Source: Puccinellia tenuiflora
Taxonomy: Eukaryota > Streptophyta > Magnoliopsida > Poales > Poaceae
Length of the DNA: 64,000 bases
Reading direction: 5' to 3'
NCBI GenBank assembly: GCA_012064385.1
Contig: QRDG01000867.1
Span: 550,515 to 614,514 of the forward strand
Position 1 is the stretch's first letter; every line of letters begins with the position of its first letter. The notes under the pieces are model-generated. The model was not told the DNA's origin, searched no databases, and saw only the letters and a list, made by a program, of their open reading frames with translations. This document shows positions 10,905 through 19,545 of this stretch, piece by piece. The position numbers and the translations under genes were made by a program.

Positions 10905-11713
10905 TTCTGTGGCGCACCGCGGGAAGGGTGCGCCACAGAAAGGAAGGATTCTGTGGCGCACCGCGGGAAGGGTGCGCCACAGAAAGGAAGGATTCTGTGG
11001 CGCACTGTTGGAGGAGTGCGCCACAGAAATGCGCGATATTTTTTTTCTTTTCAAAAAAAAAAGTTTTGGTTAAATTTAAAGAAAGAACACACACATATTT
11101 GTTAATATTTTTAAAGAAAGAATAGACACCTTTAGTAGGTATAATACAAAAAAAATTGGTTAAATTTAAAGAAAGAACACACACATATTTGTTATTCTTT
11201 TTAATGATATTTTTTTCTTTTCAAAAAATAAAGTTTTGGTTAAATTTAAAGAAAGAACACACACATATTTGTTAATATTTTTAATACACAGGTATAATAC
11301 TAAAATTCATATGCTGCCACACTTTTGAATTTCTGCACAGGAGTTCTGTGGCGCATCTGTGGCGCACGCCGCTGGATGCGCCACACAAATGGCTCCTTCA
11401 ATTTTTTGTTCCGGGCCCACCCTTATTTCTGTGGCGCATAGGTACAGCTGCGCCACAGAAACAAAATTGTTTGTGGCGCATCCGTAGCCATGCGCCACAG
11501 AAAAGGTGTGGTAGGATGCAATACAGCCGTGGGTTGTGGGGCCCACACGTTTTCTGTGGCGCATGTACACTCGTGCGCCACAGAATAACACATTTCAGTG
11601 GCGCACCTCTTATATATGCGCCACAAAAAGGAAATTATTTCTGTGGCGCACCTACAGAGATGCGCCACAGAATATATTCTGTGGCGCACGTAAACTTTGG
11701 TGCGCCACAGAAT
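10905..11713. repeat. Right subterminal repeat array of the CACTA element
   Basis: About twenty copies of the TTCTGTGGCGCA core, a few with one mismatch, are arranged as head-to-head pairs: three pairs at 10905-11030 (two of them in an almost exact 44-base tandem duplication) and six to seven pairs at 11341-11713. Loop sequences differ while stems are nearly identical, and the arm spacing is mostly about 10-12 bases. This mirrors the left array and identifies the functional ends. Confidence 0.87.
11040..11290. repeat. A/T-rich tandem repeat between CACTA hairpin clusters
   Basis: Three copies of a unit containing GGTTAAATTTAAAGAAAGAA followed by CACACACATATTTGTTA occur at about 11067, 11157 and 11239, partly preceded by TTTTCTTTTCAAAAAA. 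It separates two groups of subterminal hairpins. Confidence 0.75.
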
Positions 11714-11749
11714 AGCTATCCACCTATAGCTAGTTTCCTAGTAGTGCAT

Positions 11750-14700
11750 GCAAAGACGTCCCGGTTCTCACGGATGAACTCGACGAGCACGCTTTCCTAT
11801 TTATTAGAGAGGTGTGCCCCAATGGTGAACTGCTTGGAGGAATCACCAGGGGTAAAGTCGACTTGCTTTGTATCCTGAGCTGACTTGAATTTCATCTTCT
11901 CTTCTGTGGCCAGCTTCTTAAGGACTGAGTTGTCCTCCGGGTCCACGTTTTCCTTGTAAAATTTCAGCTCCTCTTGAGCACAAGCTGTCTCGGCCATAGC
12001 TGCATCTCCTAGTTCACATTCCAATACCATCTGTCTGCTGCCATTAACTGTAATGACTCCTGCTGGACCTGGCATCTTGAGCTTCAAGTAAACATAGCAT
12101 GGTCTGGCCATAAACTTAAAGTATGCTGGTCGACCAAAGAGAGCATGGTATGGACTCTTAAGATCCACTACCTCAAAAGGCATAATCTCTGAATGAAAAT
12201 TCTCCACTGTGCCAAAAGCAACCTCAAGATAAATCTTACCGATTGGCTTGGCTGACTTCCCTGGTACGATTCCATGAAAAACTGTCTCAGTGGGTATTAG
12301 CTGCCTATCTTGCAGCTGCATCCTCTTGAATGTGTCATAATATAAGATATTGATACTACTTCCACCATCCATGAGCACTTTGTTCAATGTGTAGACCCCA
12401 ACTTGAGGCGCCACCACCAAGGCTAGCTGCCCTGGGTCATCGACTCTTGGCGGATGATCTGCCCGACTCCATGTGATGGTTTGCTCTGACCACCTGAGCC
12501 ACTGTGGGAGTGCCGGCTCCACTGCATTGACAGCTCTAACCTTTAATTTCTTGGCACGCTTGGACGTGCTTGTTGTGAAGACATGGTAACTGCCACGACT
12601 CGGGTTCTGTGGCCGAGTTGTGACATAGTACTGCCCATTGTTATCGTGAAGCTGCTTCGGGTTCTGCTGGAACCCGCCCTGTTGGTTACCTCCTCCTTGA
12701 GGTTGGTTAGGGTTATTGCCGGCTCCTCCACCGTGGTTGCCGGGTCCTCCATCACCATTGTTTCCTCTATATCCATTGTTGTTGCCTCTATTTCCTGGTC
12801 CTGGTAATCTAGCACGCTGCAAATCCATGCACTGTCCAAGGTGTTACCACACTTGCCGTTTCTGGCGTGTTTAGGGCATGGACTCGCCAGAACCTCCTCT
12901 GTGGTCGGCCTACGTCCCCGATACCCTTGAGGATTGTTGTCCTTGCGTCTGACCCTAGTGTTTGTGTTAGCCACTAGGTCAGAGTTGTCTCCATATGGTC
13001 GCTTGTTACTTCCCTGATTCTGGTTCTGGTTTTGATTCTGGTTCTGACCATTGCCACCATGTCCTTTAGGCCCTTCCTCCTGATCCTTTGTTTTGTCTGT
13101 GGCAGCGTGCTTATTAGCACCTGCCATGATCTCGCTGATCGTAAGGGGAATACCTTGATTCAGGCTCTCCTTCATGCGACCCAGCTTCCAGCTCAAGGGA
13201 TTGTAGCTGCAATTTCTCTCCATTGCCATTAGCACTGAAATTGTTGGGAGTCCTTGCGATGAGTTGATGATCTCCGAGACCCGCTTCATCCAATGCCTTG
13301 CAGACTCACCCTTTCTCTGAACACACCGCTCCAAGTCCTCTATGGTACTAAGCTTTTTGCATGTTCCCTGGAAGTTCTGAATGAAAGCCGACTTCAACTG
13401 CTCCCAAGAATTGATTGATCTAGGAGGCAAGTTACGCATCCACACTTTGGCTGCTCCCTCCATCATAAGGTACATGAATTTGACACACAGATTACCTGTG
13501 GCATTGCGGATACTCATCGCCATCTCGTATGTGCCCAACCAGGAAGTCGGGTCCATGTTGGGCTCGTAATTGGGAACTTTGCGCGGCTCCTTGAAGTCGC
13601 TGGGGAAAGACTCGGACCTGATGGCATCTGACAGGCACTCTGGTCCTGTTAGTGAAGGAGAGGTACCAGGAAAAGTCACCTCTGTGTGCACCCGGGTTGG
13701 CTGAAGCTGGTTATCTGGACCAGCTAGGACTCTGTCCCTCTCAGCCTTCCGAGCCCTGGCCGCCTCCCTCTCTCGTCGCTGTCTTGCTTCATCAACCACC
13801 AGCTGAGCTCGTGAGGCAGTTGGTATGTTTGCTCTGTTCCTCTCTTGCGCACGGCGCCTTGCGCTTGTAGAGTTGGCCGGGTGGGACTCGTCATGCCGAC
13901 TCCTCATGCCGGAGTTGAACGGTGTCGAGTGCAGCCTACTCGCATCTAGAAACGTTGGATAAAGAGCTTGCTGAGTCATTGCTGTCTTCAGCATCTCAAT
14001 AGCACGGCGGGTCTCCTGCCCCGCTGGTCCTTCTGGTATCTCAATGCTCTCTAATCTCATTGTTGCCGCATGAACATTGTCCATTGGGTTAGAGTAATGC
14101 CCCTCTGGAGTACGAAACCTGACAGGTGGGGGTCCCATACCACCCGTTGATCCTCCTCCGACTCCTCCATCAGGTGGTGGTCCATTGCCTCCGGGTCCTT
14201 CTGGAGGTGGTGGTGGTGGTGGTGGGGTAGCTCCTCCTCCTGCGCCGCCTCCTGCAGCTGATGAACTTCCTAGCCCGGCTCCTGCGCCTGGACCATTGGG
14301 TGTGTTGAACAAAGCAGTTGGGTTGACAATGACTCCTCCACGCAGGCGACTCCTGGCTCTGCGATGCTGGATTGAAGTAAGCTCTTCCTGGCGACTCCGC
14401 ACAACCTGGGCCTCAGACTGGACCCGGGCCCGCTCTTCCGCCAATCTGCGATTTGCCTCGTTGATTTCCGCTAGTTGCCTCTCCATTGCAGCGCGCGCAT
14501 TGGCTAACTCGGCCGCCCGCTCTGCTGCGTTGCTTGCATTGATTTCCTTTGTCAGCAGGCTTGGATCAAACTGATTTCCGCCGTTTCCAGACATGTAGAC
14601 TCCAACGACGCGAGCGCGTACTGGCGACTCGTAATCCTCCTCCTCAATTCTATACCCAAGCCGATCCTCGAACAAGGGAAAAATAGACTCTGAATCGGCG

Positions 14701-15095
14701 TCGTAACCTGGCTCCATACATGGCTCTGCCAGTGACTCCTCTTCATTGTTGATGACAAGCTGTTTCTCTGGCTCGGCGATGATGCCGACTTCTGATGTGC
14801 CGACCGACTCCTCGCCATCGGACTCGACAACGACTGTAGGCTCTGATACTGATTCCGTCGAGTTAGCGCGAAGTCCTGACGCGCAAACCATACCGACGAA
14901 CACGTTGATCCCTCCGAAGACAAGCTGATAACCCTCATCGACCTCATGCATATCTGAAGTCCAACCGGAATCATCGATCTCGGTTTCTCCATGCTCATCA
15001 GTGTAGACTCGCCCGATGGCAAGTTTCTCCATGGCCCGGCGAGCGGCTCCCACGATCTCAACTCCACGCATCTCCTGCCCTACGGTGGGCGCCAA
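11750..15095 (-). pseudogene. Gag and aspartic protease of the Tat-type Gypsy element (frameshifted)
   Basis: Gag starts at 15095 (MAPTVGQEMRG), directly after the primer-binding site. It has an acidic N-terminus, a Glu/Arg-rich coiled coil (NEANRRLAEERARVQSEAQV), a Gly/Pro-rich linker and the retrotransposon gag core (DPTSWLGTYEMAMSIRN, WEQLKSAFIQNFQGTCKK), then a degenerate zinc-knuckle-like CPKHARNGKC near 12850. Immediately after this the frame shifts by one base (about 12832-12838) and the protease frame continues from 12828 to 11797, with active site LMDGGSSINIL at about 12345-12375 (DGG form). A TAA at 11794-11796 interrupts the junction to RT. Role by family: capsid-like particle formation and polyprotein processing. 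Confidence 0.85.
15084..15095 (-). other. Primer-binding site of the Tat-type element
   Basis: The minus strand reads TTGGCGCCCACC directly inside the LTR end, beginning with TGGCGCC, complementary to a tRNA 3' terminus ending GGCGCCA. This fits a tRNA-primed LTR retrotransposon and sets the 5' side of the element. It overlaps the proposed gag start, so translation may begin slightly downstream. Confidence 0.6.
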
Positions 15096-15096
15096 C

Positions 15097-15639
15097 TGTC
15101 ATGGGGTTGTCACGGCAAGTCCTTCCTTTGGGAAGGTGAGTTCTGGGGCCATTGATGATCGAAGTACGTAGGAGAGGTTAATCTCGCCTGGGGACACAGA
15201 TTTACCCAGGTTCGGCCCCTCTTGGTCAGAGGTAAAGACCTACTTCCTGCTTCTCTTTATTGCTCTAGATCTCGATTACAGGGTTCCGGCTCCTTTCTGG
15301 GGAGTCGACGACTATGAATCTGGTGTTTCTAGATTGCTTAGGATTTGTTCATCTATGGTCCAGGACCCCGCTTATAAAGGTGGCCGGGTCTCTAGACTTA
15401 CAACCTACACCGAGTCATACTAGAATACGGAGTCCTACTCTACGTCTTGGCCTTCCAAGCTTAGGCTCCGGGTTATATTTGGACTCCTTCCTGACGGGTC
15501 TCTTTTCCATCATGGGCCTTGGTCGGCTTGTCTCCAGCCCAGCCCATGTGACTTGATGCACGACTCGGCTTTGGCCTTCTTGGTCTTGACAGGTCAACTT
15601 TCCGGGTCCATGGGCCTACCTATAAAGTATCCCCCATCA
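15097..15639 (-). repeat. 5' LTR of the Tat-type Gypsy element
   Basis: In plus orientation the 543-bp unit starts TGTCATGGGG and ends CCCCCATCA, giving TG...CA termini with a short imperfect inverted repeat. A possible minus-strand TATA box (TATAAG, complement of 15371-15376) lies inside it. The partner LTR is outside the window, so the right boundary is inferred from the TG/CA ends and the adjacent primer-binding site. Confidence 0.7.
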
Positions 15640-15742
15640 GTGGGGGAAGGGGAGCAGCCCGGGCAGGGCCCGCCGCTGCTTTCTCCTTCCTGGCGGATTG
15701 CCTCACTTTCCTCATTGCTCCTTTCCCCCGCTTGGGCGCCAT
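15640..15742 (-). pseudogene. Truncated antisense ORF start in the older Gypsy element
   Basis: On the minus strand an ATG at 15742 opens a very basic frame (MAPKRGKGAMRKVRQSARKE) that runs straight into the LTR of the Tat element and is lost. It lies on the strand opposite to the surrounding plus-oriented element, near its 3' end, where Tat-lineage elements carry an antisense ORF. I infer a first exon of such an ORF, cut by the later insertion; the short length keeps confidence low. Confidence 0.3.
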
Positions 15743-17182
15743 GGGTGGGGGAAGAGGGAGAAGCGCGCGGCGCACGGCGAGAAGGAAGAAGACGAAGCGC
15801 GATGGGCGGCGATTTGGGGATTTCTGCGATTTGGGAGAAGTAACGGCTACAGTTCCCATGAACCGTGGATTATAAGGCATCCCACGCGTCACGTCGTGGC
15901 CCCACCGCTCTGGCCGGCGCGGGGATCGAGGAGGCGTTCCGCTCGGGGCGCTTCCTCCCGTTGGATTCAAGACGGACGTTGGCGATCCGCGCGGATCGCA
16001 ACGTTCACCAAGGCAAAGAAGACCCGGGGGCTCGCGCTGCTTCCTTGCGAGCGCGGCCCCGGCAGATGGGACGGGACAGTCAAGACAAGACGCCGGGGAC
16101 CCACTTTGACTTTTTTGGTCATAGCCCCGGCAACAGAAGGATGTGCCCGCCGGGACTATGCCCGGGGGCTACTGTCGCAACAGTGGAACACGGGGTTCCC
16201 CTGATGCGGTCAAAGTGGGTCCACCACCAGTGGGCCACCAAGAAGGCGAACAAGGCAAGGGTTCAACACCGGCAGATGGGCCCACCAAGAAGGCGAACAA
16301 GGCAAGGGTTCAACACCGGCAGATGGGCCCCCCATCTGCCCCACGGCAACCAGGCAAGGACGGCATCGAAAACCACGACTAAGGGCCGGGTGGCCTTCCG
16401 GGGTCACCCTCAACCCGGCAAACGACGCGGAGGTCCCGAGGACCCGGACGCCCGGCAGGAGGCTAGGCTCACCCCCGGGCTCCAACCTCCGCACGGGCGA
16501 AGAGGATAAGCTTGCCAGCTCCTGCTGGAAGCTCCTAAAAGACTTGGGCGACCAGAAGATGGAGGCGCCGCGTGGGGACATGGTCGGTAAAGGTGTCAGC
16601 GTTTGTCTGCCCGCCCTGCAAAAGGTGGTCGACCGCACCTAACCCCCCTTAGAAGAATATTTGGACGAGAAGAGGCCACGTCGCCCCATAAGAGGAACCC
16701 GGAGGGGTTTTCCCGCCTAAAACCCCTCCGCCCCCAAAGGTGCTCTTGTGGGATCCCCTTAATCTAAAGGAGGACCAAGGCACCAGAGGGAAAAAAAGGG
16801 AGGAATTCCAGAGAGTCAGAGGCTAGGCTAGGTAGCGCACCAGACGAGAGTAGCATAGGCGAGAGGTGATCTCCTCCGGGACAGGATCTGCTCGTCTTCA
16901 ACCTCTAGCCAACACCTTCCGAGTTCTCACCCGCAACCACCTCTGTAAGCCACACCATGATGAACCACTCAATCCAGACATGCATGAGTAGGGCTTTTAG
17001 CCTCCGGGCGGCCTGAACCTGGATAAACTCCCTGTGTCTCTGTGTTGCTTGCTAGTACGTAGATCAGAGGTCTTGACGAGGTTCTCCCGAAAGTTGGCGT
17101 CTCCCAGCCTTTTTCGCGCCCCGTGCCGAACCTAAAAAGGGGGTATCCTTGACTCCCGGTGTCCGTGATCCAAGACACGACA
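15640..17182 (+). mobile_element. 3' end of an older Gypsy-type element with its LTR
   Basis: A plus-strand LTR of about 1010 bp runs 16173-17182, starting TGTCGCAACAG and ending CACGACA (TGTCG...CGACA termini). It is preceded by a polypurine-tract-like GACTATGCCCGGGGGCTAC, a form common in grass Gypsy elements. Positions 15640-16172 would be the 3' internal region, and the Tat element at 15639 appears to have inserted there, leaving the rest of this element beyond the left edge. Inside the LTR, a 45-base segment containing GGCGAACAAGGCAAGGGTTC is tandemly duplicated (about 16234-16325). The 5 bases after the LTR are AGTGC; the partner TSD cannot be seen. Confidence 0.6.
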
Positions 17183-17458
17183 AGTGCTTACCGCCATGGG
17201 GGAAGAGACTTCCGAACAGTCGGTGCCGTCGACGAGGCGAAGGAGAGGCAGATCTTGGTCGTCGCCGCTAGCGGTGTCGCCCTCGCCGTCCAGGAGAGGC
17301 AGATCTGGGTGGTCGCCACAACGGGTGTCGCCGTCGCCGTCGGCAACGAAGCGCTAAACTCGCCGCCGCTTCCGCCGCCACCCACGCTGCCGAAATACTC
17401 TGCTGTCTTCTCCCGCTTCCGGTGACAGCCTAAAGAGGGGGGTAAGGGTAGCGTTCGC
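17183..17458 (-). other. Orphan GC-rich exon-like segment with a splice-donor-like end
   Basis: A minus-strand frame at 17463-17197 (starting MARTLPLPPSLGC) contains two imperfect copies of a 40-60 base unit with AGATCTGCCTCTCC and ends at CCATGGCG|GTAAGC, a good donor-like site. No protein family is recognised. It may be a relic of a gene's first exon or 5' leader left by the LTR insertion on its left, or chance in GC-rich DNA. Confidence 0.25.
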
Positions 17459-17466
17459 GCCATACG

Positions 17467-18057
17467 TAGGGATGTAAACGGATCGGATCGGATCGGATTT
17501 TGTCGTTACCATATCCTATACCATATTTTTTCATCGGATTCGGACCGGAGCGGATAATGACCGGTTACGGATTCGGGGTCGGATATATCATATCACGGAT
17601 TCGGGGGCGGAAACGGAGCGGATTCGGTAAGGAAAAAATTTAATCGGATATGTACGCGTATAAGTATATCGGTAAACCATACAACCAAAAATAATAGTTC
17701 AATATGCTAATAACCTAACAAAGTTGTACTCCATAGTCATAATAATCACTATGTAAGTGAGTTTTTATTTAATGGACGAAATTTACAACTCACTAACTAC
17801 TAATTATGTTCTATTAGGTTAGATGTTTCGGTAGAAAATCGGATTATTCGGATTAAAATCATCGGATAATCCTATTTAATTTTCGGATAATCCATATTCG
17901 GGGGCTATTTTCATACCATATCCTATACCGTATCCGGTGTCAAATTCGGAATCGGATATCCTTATCCGTCGGATTTTTTCAAACCGGATATGGATTGCTT
18001 AAAACGGTTTCGGAATAGGATTCGGTGCGGAAATTATCCTATCCGTTTACACTCCTA
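17467..18057. mobile_element. hAT-type MITE, 591 bp, 8-bp TSD GCCATACG
   Basis: Terminal inverted repeats TAGGGATGTAAACGGAT (17467-17483) and ATCCGTTTACACTCCTA (18041-18057) are flanked by identical 8-bp duplications GCCATACG at 17459-17466 and 18058-18065, diagnostic for the hAT superfamily. The interior is A/T-rich and studded with CGGAT/ATCCG motifs near both ends. It encodes nothing. It sits about 520 bp upstream of the IRE1 start codon. Confidence 0.93.
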
Positions 18058-18065
18058 GCCATACG

Positions 18066-18580
18066 GCCGGCCCAATTTTTCGTCTCCCGCCAGATCCATG
18101 GCTGCATCGCCACGGCTCCGCGCGAGCGCTTTTCGGCATACTGCCCCGAAGGTGGCTCTGAAAAAAAAAAAGACCGAATCGAGCGTTCCCTGCGGGCCTG
18201 GCTGAGGGGTGCTTTAGACATCGTGCGTGTGCGGGCCATGTCATTTCGCGAGCTACCAAACGGCCCGTTTTTCGATCCATCCGGCCTGTCTGGGCAGTGC
18301 GTGGCCTAGCAAACACGCCCTAGGCTGTCGCTTCCCCCGCACGTTCGTCCTCCGCGCGGCCGCGCCAGTCAATCTCTGAGCTGTCACTTTTCCCATCCTC
18401 CTCCTCCGTCGTCCTGATCAGGTAGTCGAACGATTCCAGAAGCCTCCTTCGGGTCCTTCCCCGCGAAGCAAACCAATTGCATGCCCAGATCCGAGCCAAA
18501 CCCCCGCCAAAATTCTCCCCTCCCGAAACCCTAGCCCACTCCATGCCCTTCCGGCACCCTCGCCGCGGTTGACGACAACG
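18066..18580 (+). promoter_or_regulatory. IRE1 proximal promoter and 5' leader, with two upstream ORFs
   Basis: GC-rich sequence directly upstream of the IRE1 start. Two short upstream ORFs are visible: 18481-18534 (17 codons plus TAG) and 18543-18572 (ATG plus 8 codons, then TGA), the latter ending only 8 bases before the main ATG. Whether they are in the transcript depends on the start site, which I cannot see. No clear TATA box is present. Confidence 0.45.
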
Positions 18581-19286
18581 ATGAGGTCCCTCCGCCGGGT
18601 ACTCCTCCCGCTCGTCCTCCTGTCGGGCCTCGCCTTCCGCGGGGTCCGCTTCGATGACGCCGCCGACGCCGCCCCGGCCCCCCTCCTCCTCCCGTTCCCC
18701 CCACCGCCGCAGCAGCCGGCACCGCCCCTCGCGCTCCCCGCTGGCGGAGGAAAAGTGGATGAGGTGGACTCCACGGAGATCGTCGCGGCGCCAGCGCCAC
18801 TGCCGCCCAGGGAGCTCCTGGTCAGTCCGCCGCGCCGCCGTTCCGACCCAACGAACGCGGTGATTGAGACGGAGAAGCTGCCCGACGTCAGGTGAGCTCG
18901 CACCCCAAACTGCCACGTGCATTGCGTTGCCTATACAGCTCTCTGGTTTCTGAAGCCGTAGTGATGAGAAATGGATTGTACTAGTAGTAGTAGATGATAG
19001 TTCTTCTAGCTGGAGGTCGTTCTTGGTTCACCTGTTAGCATCTTTTCAGCTGTTCTTGTAATCTTGTTTGTGCTGCAATTGAATGGGAAGAGGAAAGGCG
19101 CTGGCTGTCTAGCTGCCTAGGTTACGTATGATTGATGGTTTCTTGTGCCAGAGGGGATTACCCTGTGTTCAGACAAACTCTTGGCAGTACTAGTTCATGG
19201 ATGGCGCCTTACTATATTTTAGGGTGTTCTGGAGTGAGGGAAACAGTTTTTGCTCTTCAATAACCATAGTTGGAGGTCTATGTCAT

Positions 19287-19545
19287 GCTCCCTCCATCTC
19301 AAGATATAGTGCATATTAGTTTGGTTATAGTCAAATTTTATGAAGATTGACCGGATATGTAGAAAAAATATCAACATCTACAACATCATATCACTACTAT
19401 TAGAACCATGATAAAGTATACTTTCATATTGTATGCATTTGGTATTGTAGACATTGGTATTATTTCTGTATACTTGATCAAACTTTACACAATTTTGACT
19501 TTGACTGAAACTAATATGTACTAATATTTTGAAATGGGCGGAGTA
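19287..19545. mobile_element. Stowaway/Mariner-type MITE in IRE1 intron 1
   Basis: The left end GCTCCCTCCATCTCAAGATA and right end TATTTTGAAATGGGCGGAGTA form the imperfect inverted repeat (CTCCCTCCGTCCCA type) typical of grass Stowaway elements. The interior is A/T-rich with inverted arms (CATATTAGTTTGGTTATAGTCAAA against TTTGACTGAAACTAATATG). It lies wholly within intron 1. Confidence 0.75.

Larger units (their letters stand above)
5059..11746 (-). mobile_element. CACTA (En/Spm) DNA transposon, 6688 bp, TSD CAT
   Basis: The ends are CACTACTAGGGAAA at 5059-5072 and TTTCCTAGTAGTG at 11734-11746, a terminal inverted repeat of about 13 bp starting with CACTA. The 3-bp target duplication CAT is present at 5056-5058 and 11747-11749. 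Both ends carry dense inverted copies of TTCTGTGGCGCA (subterminal repeats). The interior holds a multi-exon minus-strand gene (TNP1/TNPA-like plus Ulp1-like) but no DDE (TNPD) transposase, so this copy looks non-autonomous. It lies inside the RT coding region of the Tat element, and the flanking retrotransposon frames are in phase when one CAT copy is counted. Confidence 0.93.
1..15639 (-). mobile_element. Ty3/Gypsy LTR retrotransposon, Tat-type, left-truncated by the window edge
   Basis: Read on the minus strand the order is 5' LTR (15639-15097), primer-binding site, gag (15095 downward), protease, reverse transcriptase, RNase H, a second archaeal-type RNase H, and integrase ending at 1875. 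Beyond the integrase lies a spliced ORF on the opposite strand. The 3' LTR should lie left of position 1. The second RNase H domain after the usual RT-RH is the known hallmark of the Tat lineage (Ogre, Retand, RIRE2 and relatives). The coding region is broken by in-frame stops and at least one frameshift, so this copy is not autonomous. A CACTA transposon occupies 5059-11746 inside the RT region. Lineage confidence is good; I do not assign a family name. Confidence 0.85.

Noticed and set aside
10392..11054. Long overlapping open frames on both strands in the GC-rich right part of the CACTA interior
   Set aside because: Several frames are open at once, the products are low-complexity Arg/Pro/Ala/Gly-rich, and the frames run through the subterminal hairpins. 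This is the effect of base composition, not a gene.
11307..11878. Frames translating the CACTA hairpin array (repeated WRIxAPQK and MRHRI patterns)
   Set aside because: These only reflect the repeated TTCTGTGGCGCA units and extend across the transposon end into the Tat element.
15698..16509. Two long plus-strand frames near the older LTR
   Set aside because: GC-rich retroelement 3' untranslated and LTR sequence keeps frames open; the frames cross the LTR boundary and match no family I recognise.
18320..18922. Minus-strand frames of up to 200 codons opposite IRE1 exon 1
   Set aside because: They are shadows of the GC-rich first exon and leader; the plus-strand signal peptide and splice site explain the region.
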